34,851 nucleotides of DNA from Candidatus Caldisaccharidevorator malaysiensis (GCA_025057575.1 JANXBO010000003.1:65168-100018); one strand, 5' to 3'. Shown: positions 1 to 8,260, counted from the stretch's first letter. Notes: generated from the sequence alone by a model not told the origin. A program made the numbers and translations.

Positions 1-2
1 CT

Positions 3-680
3 CCGGAAAAGACCCTTTTCTTTCTCGTCAGTTCCAATCCTTGGGCAATCGCAGCGACGGTCCGGTCCCGTTGTTTTCCCGTCCGAATGACCCTGGTCAG
101 TAAAGATGAAATTGCTGAGGCGCTGAGGGAGCGCGGTTTCGGGGAGGACGATGCCTCTCTTCTTGCCCGTTTGGCAAGGGGTCGGGTCGGATGGGTCTTT
201 TCCCAAATAAAGGACCCCAATTGGAAAAGCCGTTTGAGCGACTGGTCCGAGAAGGTCGCTGCGATCGGTCAAATAGAACTTTGGGACATTTTTCGGTTTG
301 CGGAGCGATGGGTTGGAGAGGAAGGGGAAGAGAGTTTGGCTGACGAAGAGTCCATCGGCAAGCGCCGGGCGCTGGAGCAGCGGTTGCAAGGCTTTGCCCT
401 TTTTTTTCGGGATATGCTGTGCCGGCGTTGGGGTGCCGATGACCTGGTGGTCAACCCCTTCTGGAGCCACCGAACCATTGACGAGGGTTGGTCGGAAGCG
501 AAACTGGCAGACGCCCTCTTCTTTGTTAGTCGGATTGCCCGGCAGGTTCGTGCTCCTTGGAATGTCAACCCCATTTTAGCCTTGGAGATCTTGGGGGCAT
601 TTTGGGCACGATACGGCGGCAACAGTCCGAACAGCAAATCGTCACAATTTCAGACGGCCAACAAGGAGGGGTTACAATGA
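3..680 (+). CDS. holB: DNA polymerase III subunit delta' (partial, 5' end outside window)
   Basis: The reading frame is open from base 3, upstream of the first ATG at 87, so the gene starts before the window. The first visible residues (TLFFLVSSNPWAIAATVRSR) followed by C match the conserved end of the AAA+ module of clamp-loader subunits, the SRC motif region after the 'leads-to-failure, search for RSR' strand typical of delta' and gamma/tau. The next roughly 190 residues are helical and include an ARLARGRVGW segment, as in delta' domains II-III. The protein ends soon after the helical collar, which fits delta' (HolB) better than the longer DnaX. In the clamp-loader, delta' is the usually ATPase-inactive stator that helps load the beta clamp. 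The stop overlaps the next ATG (ATGA at 677-680), so the two genes are probably co-transcribed. The Walker region is off the window, so an assignment to DnaX cannot be fully excluded. Confidence 0.8.
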   Translation, partial: PEKTLFFLVSSNPWAIAATVRSRCFPVRMTLVSKDEIAEALRERGFGEDDASLLARLARGRVGWVFSQIKDPNWKSRLSDWSEKVAAIGQIELWDIFRFAERWVGEEGEESLADEESIGKRRALEQRLQGFALFFRDMLCRRWGADDLVVNPFWSHRTIDEGWSEAKLADALFFVSRIARQVRAPWNVNPILALEILGAFWARYGGNSPNSKSSQFQTANKEGLQ

Positions 681-1105
681 AGCGACATTGGATGGCATTG
701 GTTGGAGCCGTTGTTGCCCTGTTTCTGGTCGTCGGGTTGGGTTCGGGGCAATTAGGGAAGATCCTTAAGGGCGGTGCGGTCGTCCTTTTGGTCCGGCAGT
801 TTGGGAAAGACATCAACAATGTGATCAACACGGCGTTGATGAACCGCAAGTGGGAGCACCGGCAGGCAACCAAGGTAGTGCCGATTGTGAGCATCGGTAG
901 CGGTGCTTATGTCGGTGCGGCCCAGGTGTCTGGCGATGAGAAGGATGTTGCGCAAGTGGAAGGCGTTGCCCAGATTGAAGTGGACCTTCCGGGACGAACC
1001 AGGGGGAAGATTTTGATCCCCGTGGACAATGTGACGGTCAATCCGACGGAAATGAAACGGGTTTATGGTGTCGGGGTCAGTGCCGTTATTGACATTCGCC
1101 TGTGA
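677..1105 (+). CDS. Small secreted or membrane-anchored protein of unknown function
   Basis: A 142-residue protein. The start at 677 is chosen because AAGGAGG at 662-668 sits just upstream and the ATG overlaps the holB stop; the longer open frame from 557 would lie inside holB. The N-terminus (MKRHWMALVGAVVALFLVVGLG) is a clear signal peptide or membrane anchor, trimmed here as basic start plus hydrophobic core. The mature part has a Gly/Val-rich segment (about residues 30-45), then a beta-rich half containing VPIVSIGSGAYVGAAQVSG and ending in GVGVSAVIDIRL, which suggests a small outer-membrane or periplasmic beta domain. I do not recognise a named family. It lies between a replication gene and a KaiC-family gene with short spacing (33 bp to KaiC), suggesting one transcript. 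Confidence 0.75.
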   Translation: MKRHWMALVGAVVALFLVVGLGSGQLGKILKGGAVVLLVRQFGKDINNVINTALMNRKWEHRQATKVVPIVSIGSGAYVGAAQVSGDEKDVAQVEGVAQIEVDLPGRTRGKILIPVDNVTVNPTEMKRVYGVGVSAVIDIRL

Positions 1106-1138
1106 CGATGGGGCTACCGGAACGGGTGGGATTGGGCG

Positions 1139-2617
1139 ATGGATGGACAACGGGAAGAGACGGGGATTAAAGGGCTTGACCTGGTTTTGGGAGGAGGCTT
1201 TCTGAAGGGGGCAACGGTCCTCGTTCAGGGTCTTCCAGGATCGGGGAAGACGACTCTCGGTCTTCAGTTCATCTATCACGGCGCTTCCCGAAAGAACCAA
1301 AGAGCCTTGATCGTCAGTTTTGAGGAATTTCCCACTCAGATGTTCCGGGATGCCAAGAACTTTGGCTGGGATTTTGAGGAACTGGTAGCGGCGCAAAAGG
1401 TCCGCATCATCGCAACTTCGCCCCAAGCCTTTTATCAGCAAGTGAGGGATCCTTCGGGCGAACTGAGCCGCCAACTGATGGAAGGACAGTTCCAACGGCT
1501 TTTGATAGACAGCCTGAGCCATTTTCAAAGGCTGACCAGTGATCCGGTAGAACTTCGGGAGATCTTGAGCGGTTTGCTGAATAGGCTCCGGCAGTCGCAA
1601 GTGACTGCCCTGATGACTCAGGAGGTGCGCTGGTCGGAGTCAGAAGTTTCTTTGGAGCAGTATGCCGTGGATGCCGTCGTTCAACTCTTCTTTGAGGCGG
1701 TCAACAAGGTCCATCGCCGGCGGTTCTTGGAGGTTTTGAAGGCGAGGGGACAAATTTTCCAATCAGGTCGGCACACTCTGGAGATCGGCAAAGAGGGCAT
1801 TGAGGTCTATCCAGTGCCAACTTGGACGAAGGAGCCGATCCCTGCCCCGATGAATCGCATTCCGACCGGCGTTCCCGGACTGGATGCGATGTTGGGCGGG
1901 GGGTTCTTTGAAGGTTTCTCCATCCTCGTGGTCGGCGAGACGGGATCGGGCAAATCCACGATGGCGCGCCAGTTTGTGGCGAAAGCCCTTCAGGCGGGCG
2001 AGACGGCTCTCTACATCAGTTTCCGGGAGGGAACTCTGAAGATTCTCCAAACGGCACGGACGATCGGTCTGGAACTGGAAGAGGCGGTTGCCGACGGTCG
2101 GCTGATCATCTTCTTTGAGGGTCTGGACTCAGACCCCTATCGTCTCTTCTGGACGGTCAAAGACCTTTTGGAAGCCCGCCAACAGGAAGGTCGCCCGATC
2201 CGCCGAGCAGCGGTGGATAGCCTTTCCGATCTGTTGTCCAACTTACCCGACCCGTCTTTTGCCTCGCAATACCTGCAAGCCTTTGCACGACTGTTCAGTT
2301 TTCACGGTGTGACTTCACTGTTTACTTTGGGTTACACCGTCGCCAACGGTGTCCAGCAGATTCCCATTGATTCGGACCTGGCAAGGGTCGTTGACTGCAT
2401 CCTCAATCTTCGTTACACCCTTCTCCAAGATCATCTCAGAAAAACCCTCACCGTCGTTAAGATGAGGGGAACGGAGCACGATACCGGAGTGCGTCCCGTC
2501 CGCATCGGTGACGGGGAAGGAATGATCGTCCAGACGGGATTTGAGGGAATGCCGTCCTTTATCCGAAAACTTCAGCAGTTAGCCGAGGAGCAGATGGCGG
2601 AATCGTCCGGAAGTTAG
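1139..2617 (+). CDS. KaiC-family tandem RecA-like ATPase
   Basis: A 492-residue protein with two KaiC/RecA modules (about residues 8-240 and 243-480), each opening with the family signature G-[IV]-x-G-L-D-x-[ML]-L-G-G-G-F. Walker A motifs are GLPGSGKTT (31-39) and GETGSGKST (266-274). Walker B-like strands are RLLIDSLSH and RAAVDSLSD. The first module has the paired catalytic glutamates after strand 2 (SFEE, E62-E63). In the second module the first of the pair is Arg (SFRE, R296-E297). Double-domain KaiC proteins form hexameric rings that hydrolyse ATP. In cyanobacteria they keep circadian time with KaiA and KaiB, while in other bacteria they are tied to stress or signal output. No kaiA or kaiB is nearby, so a circadian role is not supported by the window. 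The length agrees with double-domain KaiC (about 500 residues). Confidence 0.88.
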   Translation: MDGQREETGIKGLDLVLGGGFLKGATVLVQGLPGSGKTTLGLQFIYHGASRKNQRALIVSFEEFPTQMFRDAKNFGWDFEELVAAQKVRIIATSPQAFYQQVRDPSGELSRQLMEGQFQRLLIDSLSHFQRLTSDPVELREILSGLLNRLRQSQVTALMTQEVRWSESEVSLEQYAVDAVVQLFFEAVNKVHRRRFLEVLKARGQIFQSGRHTLEIGKEGIEVYPVPTWTKEPIPAPMNRIPTGVPGLDAMLGGGFFEGFSILVVGETGSGKSTMARQFVAKALQAGETALYISFREGTLKILQTARTIGLELEEAVADGRLIIFFEGLDSDPYRLFWTVKDLLEARQQEGRPIRRAAVDSLSDLLSNLPDPSFASQYLQAFARLFSFHGVTSLFTLGYTVANGVQQIPIDSDLARVVDCILNLRYTLLQDHLRKTLTVVKMRGTEHDTGVRPVRIGDGEGMIVQTGFEGMPSFIRKLQQLAEEQMAESSGS

Positions 2618-2637
2618 TCTAACAAAACCGTCAAGGG

Positions 2638-3261
2638 ATGGTCCCGACCTTGCCAGCGATCCTTGAGGAGTGGGTGAGGGGTCTTTCTGGCTGGACCCTT
2701 TATTGGCTGGTTCCCCGACTCTTTCGGTCCGCCCTCATCCTTGTGGCGGTCCGACTGCTCCAGCAACTTGCGGAAGGGCTCTGGCGCCGATGGTTGGCTC
2801 CCTTCCTTCCGGGTCGTGCGGACCGACCCGCTCATCAAGCCGTCTTTCGCCGGCAGATCCTGGTGGCTGTTCCCATTTCGGTGACCCGTTGGTTTCTCCT
2901 TTTCGTTGGGCTGTGGTTGATCGCTGAGCAGTTCACCGTTCCTCGGGAGGTTTTGGCTCTCGTAACAGGGATCGGTGCAATCGGACTTTTCATCGCTGCG
3001 CGGGAAAAGATGCAGGACTGGTTCGCCGGCTATGCCCTTGCCGTTGACGATTGCCTTCTCCCCGGAGATGCCATTGAATATCAGAGCATTTCCGGGACCG
3101 TGGATCACTGGGGCACCTTTGGTCTTTTCGTCCGGACCAACGATCAGGAATGTGTCTTTATCCCCTTTCGCTTTTTCAAAAGCGAGGTCCGTATGAAACG
3201 ACAAAGGGCAAGGGAGCCCAGCGGATCCGAGGGAAGGCAGACCAGATTTCTTGACCGTTAG
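2638..3261 (+). CDS. MscS-like small mechanosensitive channel family membrane protein
   Basis: A 207-residue membrane protein with an N-terminal hydrophobic stretch (about residues 20-45), a transmembrane segment near 75-97 and a pore-like helix rich in Gly/Ala (GIGAIGLFIAAREKMQDW, about 110-127). The following part (DDCLLPGDAIEY, SGTVDHWG, FVRTNDQECVFIPFRFF) matches the MscS beta domain, where the pore helix is followed by a region of the type P-F-x-V-G-D-x-[IV] and an R-T-x-D-N/x-x-x-x-I-P-N strand. The usual IPN is IPF here. The C-terminal alpha/beta cage domain is missing, so the protein is much shorter than E. coli MscS (286 residues). It could be a minimal channel or a non-channel relative. 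It begins 20 bp after the KaiC gene, with no good Shine-Dalgarno sequence, so expression may depend on read-through from KaiC. Confidence 0.65.
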   Translation: MVPTLPAILEEWVRGLSGWTLYWLVPRLFRSALILVAVRLLQQLAEGLWRRWLAPFLPGRADRPAHQAVFRRQILVAVPISVTRWFLLFVGLWLIAEQFTVPREVLALVTGIGAIGLFIAAREKMQDWFAGYALAVDDCLLPGDAIEYQSISGTVDHWGTFGLFVRTNDQECVFIPFRFFKSEVRMKRQRAREPSGSEGRQTRFLDR

Positions 3262-3303
3262 GTTGGTTGGATCAGCGGTTGATGACCAAACAAACGGGCA
3301 AAC

Positions 3304-3311
3304 AAAAGGAG
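3304..3311 (+). promoter_or_regulatory. Shine-Dalgarno sequence for the DUF2007-like gene
   Basis: AAAAGGAG is a strong ribosome binding site. It lies only 3 nt before the ATG at 3315, which is in the wrong frame for the recognisable domain, and 10 nt before the in-frame CTG at 3322. It shows that translation is meant to start here, and makes a noncanonical start or a one-base indel the two live explanations. Confidence 0.6.
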
Positions 3312-3321
3312 AGGATGGTCC

Positions 3322-3540
3322 CTGAGGCAGTGGGTTGTCATCAAAGAGGGGCACCTATCCGAGGTGGCTCCCTTAAAAGCCTGGCTGGAGGCGATGGGCA
3401 TCTTCTGCATCTTGCAAGGCTCCCATTACGGACTGCCCTATCGGCTTCTCGTCTCACAAGGTCAGTGGCAGGAGGCTCAAGAACTGGTTAACTCCTTAGG
3501 CGTGCCCGACGAAGCCCAAGGCGACGAGGACTACTTCTGA
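3322..3540 (+). CDS. DUF2007-like small protein; start unclear (CTG start or 1-base frameshift)
   Basis: The frame ending in the TGA at 3538-3540 encodes a sensible small domain: QWVVIKEGHLSEVAPLK, then LEAMGIFCILQGSHYGLPYR, then LLVSQGQWQEAQELVNSLGV and an acidic tail. The order strand, helix, strand, loop, strand and C-terminal helix with a terminal 'A..L...LG' resembles the ferredoxin-like DUF2007 putative signal-transducing fold. The frame has no ATG, GTG or TTG between the upstream stop at 3283 and this domain. A CTG at 3322 lies 10 nt after AAAAGGAG (3304-3311). Alternatively, the ATG at 3315 in the neighbouring frame plus a one-base correction near GAGGCAG (3324-3330) gives a normal start. 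It ends one base before the next open frame. The function is unknown. Confidence 0.55.
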   Translation: MRQWVVIKEGHLSEVAPLKAWLEAMGIFCILQGSHYGLPYRLLVSQGQWQEAQELVNSLGVPDEAQGDEDYF

Positions 3541-3571
3541 CGTGACCGAACTTTGGAGGCAAGGGGTTTTC

Positions 3572-5011
3572 GTGCCGGCAATGGTCAGGAACAATAAAAA
3601 GCCGTCCCTGCGGTTGCTCTTGGCGATCCTTCTCTTAGGTGGTCTGAGTTTTTCTGTGGAGTCGGAGAAAAGACCGGTGAAAGAGCAATGGAAACAGTAT
3701 GAAATCAATCCCTTCGCTTTCCGCCTCGCCCAGCCCCGTCCGGACCCAGCGGCTGGCGGTATCGTTGTTGCCGATCTAACCGGCGATGGGTTGATGGATT
3801 ATCTGTATACGACGCCGGGGAGCATCGGTGCTTACGATCACTGGGGCAAACCCTTGTGGGTTAAGGAGGAGGACATTCACCTGTTAGGCGTAGATGATGT
3901 GGTCGGTTTGCCGGGCTACCACGGACCCGGAGTTCAGGCGGGAGATGTAGACGGTGATGACCGGGTAGAAGTGCTGTTTCTGAGGACCGATGGGCGGTTG
4001 GTCGTCTGCGATGGGGCAACGGGAAAGGTAAAGCGCATCGCCTCACCAGCACTTCCCCAGGGTGCCGCTCGCTGGCAACATCTGGTCGTTGGTAACGTGA
4101 GGGGGAAGGGCGACCGGGACATCGTCCTTCAAACATCGGGTGCCGATCAGCGTCCTGCGGGCACTTTTCCGGCCGGTCGGTTCGTCAGCGTTTTCGCCTT
4201 TGAGAATCTGGAGGACAAGCCCCTTTGGACCATCACGAATTTCCACGGACAGGCTCACGGTCCCTTGAAGATAGCGGATATGGACGGGGATGGGAGAGAC
4301 GAGATCGTGGGTCTGAGCATCTATGATGACGACGGAACGCTCCTAACGGACGGTGAACCCCCACCCGGAGCCTGGCACATTGATTCTATTGCCATTGCCG
4401 ACATTCGCCCCGATCGCGACGGTCTGGAGGTCGCCGTGACGGTGGAGGGACCCCGACACGTCGGATTGATCGGGCTGAAAGGTCCGATCTGGTGGCGGAT
4501 CTACGAGCATCGGGAAGCCGATAAGGTGGCTGTCGGCGAGTTTGACCTTACCAGTCCTGGGCTGGAAATCTGGGGTCGGGGCAGTTTTGACTCTCCCGAT
4601 GATATGGGTCAATTTGTGTTTGATGCCCAGGGAAATGTGATTGCCTTTTACGAACTAAGGAAGGTCGCCCCACCCGACTGGACAGAGAACGGGGTGGAGG
4701 TCATCGTGCCCATTCATTGGACTGGGGAACCTTGGCAACTGTTAGCGGCGAAGGAGCGGCACAAAGAAGGAGATGTCGCCATTTTTGACCCGATGACAGG
4801 TCGCTTTATTGAGAGGTTCAGAGAAAGGGCAGCACGGCTTTATGTGGCGGATGTCGCTGGCGATTGGAGGGAGGAGGTCATTGTCGTTGCCGAGGATCAG
4901 ATCCGGATCTACTGGAATCCAAAACCCAATCCCCATCCCAATCGTCCTCGCCTCTGGACTCTCCCTCATTACCGGCGGGGGAAAATGAACTGGAACTACT
5001 ATTCTCCGTAG
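3572..5011 (+). CDS. Secreted FG-GAP/VCBS repeat protein, rhamnogalacturonan-lyase-11-like
   Basis: About 479 residues from GTG 3572, preceded by AAGGGG at 3561-3566; GTG 3542 and ATG 3581 are other in-frame starts. A signal peptide follows (basic RNNKK, then LRLLLAILLLGGLSF). The mature protein has repeated calcium-loop strands typical of FG-GAP propellers: ADLTGDGLMDY, GDVDGDDRVEVLF, ADMDGDGRDEIVG. Near the C-terminus, GDWREEVIVVAEDQIRIYW followed by an LW...HYRR..MNWNYYSP ending closely resembles the closing segment of polysaccharide lyase family 11 rhamnogalacturonan lyases (GDWREE, R-I-Y, YR, W-N-x-x-Y-N-x-P). The likely role is extracellular or periplasmic handling of pectin-type polysaccharide, but the catalytic site was not verified, so it may be a non-catalytic relative. 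The DUF5107-TPR gene follows 65 bp downstream. Confidence 0.68.
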   Translation: MPAMVRNNKKPSLRLLLAILLLGGLSFSVESEKRPVKEQWKQYEINPFAFRLAQPRPDPAAGGIVVADLTGDGLMDYLYTTPGSIGAYDHWGKPLWVKEEDIHLLGVDDVVGLPGYHGPGVQAGDVDGDDRVEVLFLRTDGRLVVCDGATGKVKRIASPALPQGAARWQHLVVGNVRGKGDRDIVLQTSGADQRPAGTFPAGRFVSVFAFENLEDKPLWTITNFHGQAHGPLKIADMDGDGRDEIVGLSIYDDDGTLLTDGEPPPGAWHIDSIAIADIRPDRDGLEVAVTVEGPRHVGLIGLKGPIWWRIYEHREADKVAVGEFDLTSPGLEIWGRGSFDSPDDMGQFVFDAQGNVIAFYELRKVAPPDWTENGVEVIVPIHWTGEPWQLLAAKERHKEGDVAIFDPMTGRFIERFRERAARLYVADVAGDWREEVIVVAEDQIRIYWNPKPNPHPNRPRLWTLPHYRRGKMNWNYYSP

Positions 5012-5060
5012 GCTTCAAAAGGGCTACGCGAAGACGACCCCGATGGCATTGTTGTCAGAA

Positions 5061-5067
5061 AAGGAGG
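5061..5067 (+). promoter_or_regulatory. Shine-Dalgarno sequence fixing the start of the DUF5107 gene
   Basis: AAGGAGG lies 9 nt before ATG 5077 (6 nt before GTG 5074). This rules out the much longer open frame that begins at 4864 inside the preceding gene. Confidence 0.75.
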
Positions 5068-5076
5068 CAACTGGTG

Positions 5077-8000
5077 ATGCCCAGAGCACAGGTGAAGGTC
5101 ACCACCCTCAAGATTCCGATCTACCGCTACGAGGAGGATCCGTTTCCGCCGTTGCACCGAAAAGGGACCGGGCGCGTCTATCCCTACCCGATGCAAAACG
5201 AGATCACCGACGATCTTGAGGAAAGGGAGTTTGAGGTCGTTTTACTGAGCAACGGATTGCTGGAAGCAACCATTGTGCCGGGACTTGGGGGGCACATCCT
5301 TTCCCTCAGAGACCTGGTTCACGATCGGGAACTTTTTTACAAGAACATTCCGATCAAATTTGGGTTAATTGCCCTCAGAGGCGCTTGGTATTCGGGTGGG
5401 ATGGAGTTCAACTTCCCGCAAGTCGGTCACACGGTGACCACCAATGAGCCCTTAAGTTGGCATTACAAGGAAGAGGCGGATGGGTCGGCGACAGTCTACC
5501 TGGGGACCGTGGAGCGGCTGACGGAGATGGCGTGGACCGTCGGGGTGGGTCTTCGGTCCGATGACTGGCGCCTGCATATCTCCGTTTTCCTGTTCAACCG
5601 CACTCCCTTTTATCATCGGATTTATTTTTGGACCAACCTGGCAGTCCCCGCCACGGAAGATTTCCAATTTCTCGTCCCGTGCACGACGGTCTACTCTTGG
5701 TGGTGGGGGGAGAAGGGGATTGCTTCTTACCCCATCCACAGGGGAAGGGACCTGTCCCTTTATGTCACTCATCCCCGCCCCACAGACCTTTTTGCGCGGG
5801 ATTTACGGGCAGACTGGTTTGGCTGCTATTACCATCAAAAGGACCTGGGATTCCTCCATCACGCTTCTCGGTATGAAGTTCAAGGGAGAAAACTGTGGAC
5901 TTGGGGGACGGCTCGGCACGGTCAGGTCTGGTCCCAACTCCTGAGCGATTCGGGCGAGCCTTATTGTGAAATTCAGACAGGTCGCTTCGTCCATCAGGGC
6001 GTTCACCGCTTGATGGCACCGCGGACGGTCCAAACCTGGAAGGAGACTTGGTTTCCCGTTTGGGGTCTTGGCGGCGTTCTGGACTCTTCCGATTTTGTGG
6101 TGATGAACGCTCAGCCTGACGGCAGCGGGCTAACCGTTCGTCTCTTTCCCCTTGTCCCCGTCCCGACGGCTCGTCTTGCCGTCTCGGGTCCCAAAGGGGA
6201 GTGGCTCAGCGAACCTTTTGACCTTTCACCGGGAGAACCGAAAGAGGTGCTGGTGCCGGTTGAGGCGATGGGTTCCGTGACCATCGCGGTTCGCTCACCG
6301 TCGCAAGTGCTGCTTCAGACCAAACTCTTGGTCTCTGGTGACACAGTGGCTCTGCGTTATGAAGAACCTGCCCCTCACATCGGTCTCTTGGAAACAGAAG
6401 AGAAAGAACCACAAACGCCGTCTGACTGGCTCTGCAGAGCAAGAAGCCACGAGGAAAGAAATGAACTCAACGAGGCTGCCCATTGCTACCGAAAGGCTTT
6501 GGAATTAGACCCACGTTGTTGCGAGGCAATGGCGGGTCTGGCTCAATGGCACTTGAAGAGGGGGGAATTGACGACAGCACGCCAGTGGGGCAACCGGGCT
6601 TTGGAAGTGGATCCGCAATCATCCAAAGCCCTTTGGTGGCTTTCGGTTGCCGACTGGATGGAAAGGACAGACCCGTCTTCTGAGGACAATGGGGCGCCCC
6701 CTTCGGAACCTAAGTTAATGGCTTTGACGGCAGACCCTGCCTTTTGCGGTGCGGCTTGGGCACTTTTGGCGGAGCAAGCGGCGAGGCGCCGGCAGTTTGC
6801 TCTCGCCCTGGACCGTTTTGAAAAGTCCCTTCAAGTCAATCCTCTGGACAGCAAAGCCCTTGCTTCGGCTGCCTTTTGTGCCCGTCAAGCGGGTCATTGG
6901 GAAAAGGCGAAGGAGTTCCTTTCCCGCTGTCTCGCTGTCAACCCACTGGAGCCCCTTCTCTGGTCGGAAAGTTACTTTTTAAGACAAGAACAGGATGAGG
7001 GGACGGAAACGATTCAACGAATCTTTGGCAGTCATCCCTACACCTTCCTCGTTGCCGATGCTGACTACAGAGATTTAGGGTCTTATGGAACAGCCGCCGT
7101 CTGGCTGGGTTCTGTGGGCAAACGGCACATTCGCTGGTCCTCAGGAGATCATCCCCTTGTTTCCCTTCGTTTAGCATCAGATTTGTGGAAGATCGGGAAA
7201 GTGGCCGAGGCCCTTGGTCTCGCTCAGCAAGCCAGCCAAGGCGCTTGTCCTTTTGTGTTCCCTTCGGGATGGTCGGACTATGAGGCGTTAACAGTGGCAA
7301 TGTCCCTCAATCCCGATCAACCCTACTTTCACTATCTGATGGGGACCTGGCTCTCGTCCGTTGGGCGCCAGGACGAAGCCATCGGTCACTGGAAACGGGC
7401 AGTGGAACTGTCCAGCGGAGGAGAAGTGCCGATCTTCTCTTGGCGCAACGCCGGGCTGATTCAGTTTCACGAAAAGCAAAACCTATTAGAGGCAGTGCAG
7501 GCTTACGATCGGAGCATAGAAGGCGTTCAGGCGGTCATAACGGCACTCGCACTCCTTATCGTTCCAGCGGACCAAAAGGGGAGCACCACTCCCTTTGATT
7601 TGATGTGGCGGCTTTATGCGGAGCGGGACGAGGTGCTGGCGCATCTGGAGGATCATCAGCGGCGTCTGTCAGCATTTGAAATGGCACCGGAGAAAATCCA
7701 GAGAAAACCCCAAATCCTTGCCCGCTGGGCGGAAGCCGCTTTGCGGGCAGGGCGAGCGGAGCAGTGTGTAGAACTGTTGTCTCGGGGTCACTTTAAGCCT
7801 TGGGAGGGAGAAGTGCATCTTCGGCAAGTCTGGAAGGACGCTCAGATGGCTCTCGGGCATCGGTCCCGAGAGAGAAGGGAATGGGCGAAGGCGAGGGAGC
7901 ATTACGAGAGGGCGGCTGAGTATCCGGATAACTTAAACATTGGTCCGATGCCGGAAACCGACGATGCGGATGCGCTGTTCTGGGCGGGTTGGTGTGCCCT

Positions 8001-8136
8001 TCAGATGGGTGATCGGGACGGTGCCAAAGCCTTGCTACACCGAGCGGTTTCAGAAACGCAACCAGAAAATGCTCGCTCCCGCCCCTTCAAGGTGAGGGCC
8101 GCTCAACTTCTCCAGCAACTTTCTGCTGGTGGGTAA
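5077..8136 (+). CDS. DUF5107 domain protein with C-terminal tetratricopeptide repeats
   Basis: A 1019-residue cytoplasmic-looking protein with no signal peptide. Residues about 30-340 form a beta-sandwich resembling DUF5107 and the galactose mutarotase superfold: LSNGLLEATIVPGLGGHILSL, then GAWYSGGMEFNFPQVGHTV, then a Trp/His/Tyr-rich run (TTVYSWWWGEKG, WFGCYYHQKDLG). From about residue 445 to the end there are repeated TPR-type helical pairs, for example EAAHCYRKALELDPRCCEAM and ARQWGNRALEVDPQSSKALW. DUF5107-TPR fusions occur in bacteria that degrade plant polysaccharides and are thought to act on carbohydrates, but no reaction is established here. The preceding lyase-like secreted protein fits a carbohydrate context. 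Start: ATG 5077 after AAGGAGG. Confidence 0.82.
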   Translation: MPRAQVKVTTLKIPIYRYEEDPFPPLHRKGTGRVYPYPMQNEITDDLEEREFEVVLLSNGLLEATIVPGLGGHILSLRDLVHDRELFYKNIPIKFGLIALRGAWYSGGMEFNFPQVGHTVTTNEPLSWHYKEEADGSATVYLGTVERLTEMAWTVGVGLRSDDWRLHISVFLFNRTPFYHRIYFWTNLAVPATEDFQFLVPCTTVYSWWWGEKGIASYPIHRGRDLSLYVTHPRPTDLFARDLRADWFGCYYHQKDLGFLHHASRYEVQGRKLWTWGTARHGQVWSQLLSDSGEPYCEIQTGRFVHQGVHRLMAPRTVQTWKETWFPVWGLGGVLDSSDFVVMNAQPDGSGLTVRLFPLVPVPTARLAVSGPKGEWLSEPFDLSPGEPKEVLVPVEAMGSVTIAVRSPSQVLLQTKLLVSGDTVALRYEEPAPHIGLLETEEKEPQTPSDWLCRARSHEERNELNEAAHCYRKALELDPRCCEAMAGLAQWHLKRGELTTARQWGNRALEVDPQSSKALWWLSVADWMERTDPSSEDNGAPPSEPKLMALTADPAFCGAAWALLAEQAARRRQFALALDRFEKSLQVNPLDSKALASAAFCARQAGHWEKAKEFLSRCLAVNPLEPLLWSESYFLRQEQDEGTETIQRIFGSHPYTFLVADADYRDLGSYGTAAVWLGSVGKRHIRWSSGDHPLVSLRLASDLWKIGKVAEALGLAQQASQGACPFVFPSGWSDYEALTVAMSLNPDQPYFHYLMGTWLSSVGRQDEAIGHWKRAVELSSGGEVPIFSWRNAGLIQFHEKQNLLEAVQAYDRSIEGVQAVITALALLIVPADQKGSTTPFDLMWRLYAERDEVLAHLEDHQRRLSAFEMAPEKIQRKPQILARWAEAALRAGRAEQCVELLSRGHFKPWEGEVHLRQVWKDAQMALGHRSRERREWAKAREHYERAAEYPDNLNIGPMPETDDADALFWAGWCALQMGDRDGAKALLHRAVSETQPENARSRPFKVRAAQLLQQLSAGG

Positions 8137-8241
8137 TGCTAACGGTCAGGTGGACGAAGAGTCCCAAAGAATCCATCGCCACCGACGAGTCCTCTGTCGG
8201 GAAGGTGATCACAAGGTAGGCGACCCCCCTCTACGCCCTGC

Positions 8242-8247
8242 TATAAT
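8242..8247 (+). promoter_or_regulatory. -10 element (TATAAT) of a near-leaderless promoter
   Basis: A perfect TATAAT lies 13 nt before ATG 8261 in a 124-bp gap otherwise without genes. Transcription would begin about 7 bases later, leaving a leader of only a few nucleotides, and no Shine-Dalgarno sequence is present before the ATG. I see no good -35 hexamer at the usual distance. The rest of the gap (8137-8241) holds nothing I recognise. Confidence 0.5.
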
Positions 8248-8260
8248 CGGACCTTAGCCA

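Noticed and set aside
752-1600. Minus-strand open frame of 282 codons across the secreted protein and KaiC starts
   Set aside because: It overlaps two well-supported genes and has no recognisable domain.
2614-3354. Long open frame on the minus strand (246 codons)
   Set aside because: It is antisense to the MscS-like gene, has a low-complexity Pro/Ser/Lys composition and no ribosome site, so it is a shadow frame.
8140-8240. Short minus-strand frame reading AYLVITFPTEDSS, resembling the start of a DUF3343-type protein
   Set aside because: It has no start with a ribosome site, runs into the DUF5107 gene and stays under 60 codons, so the likeness is probably chance.
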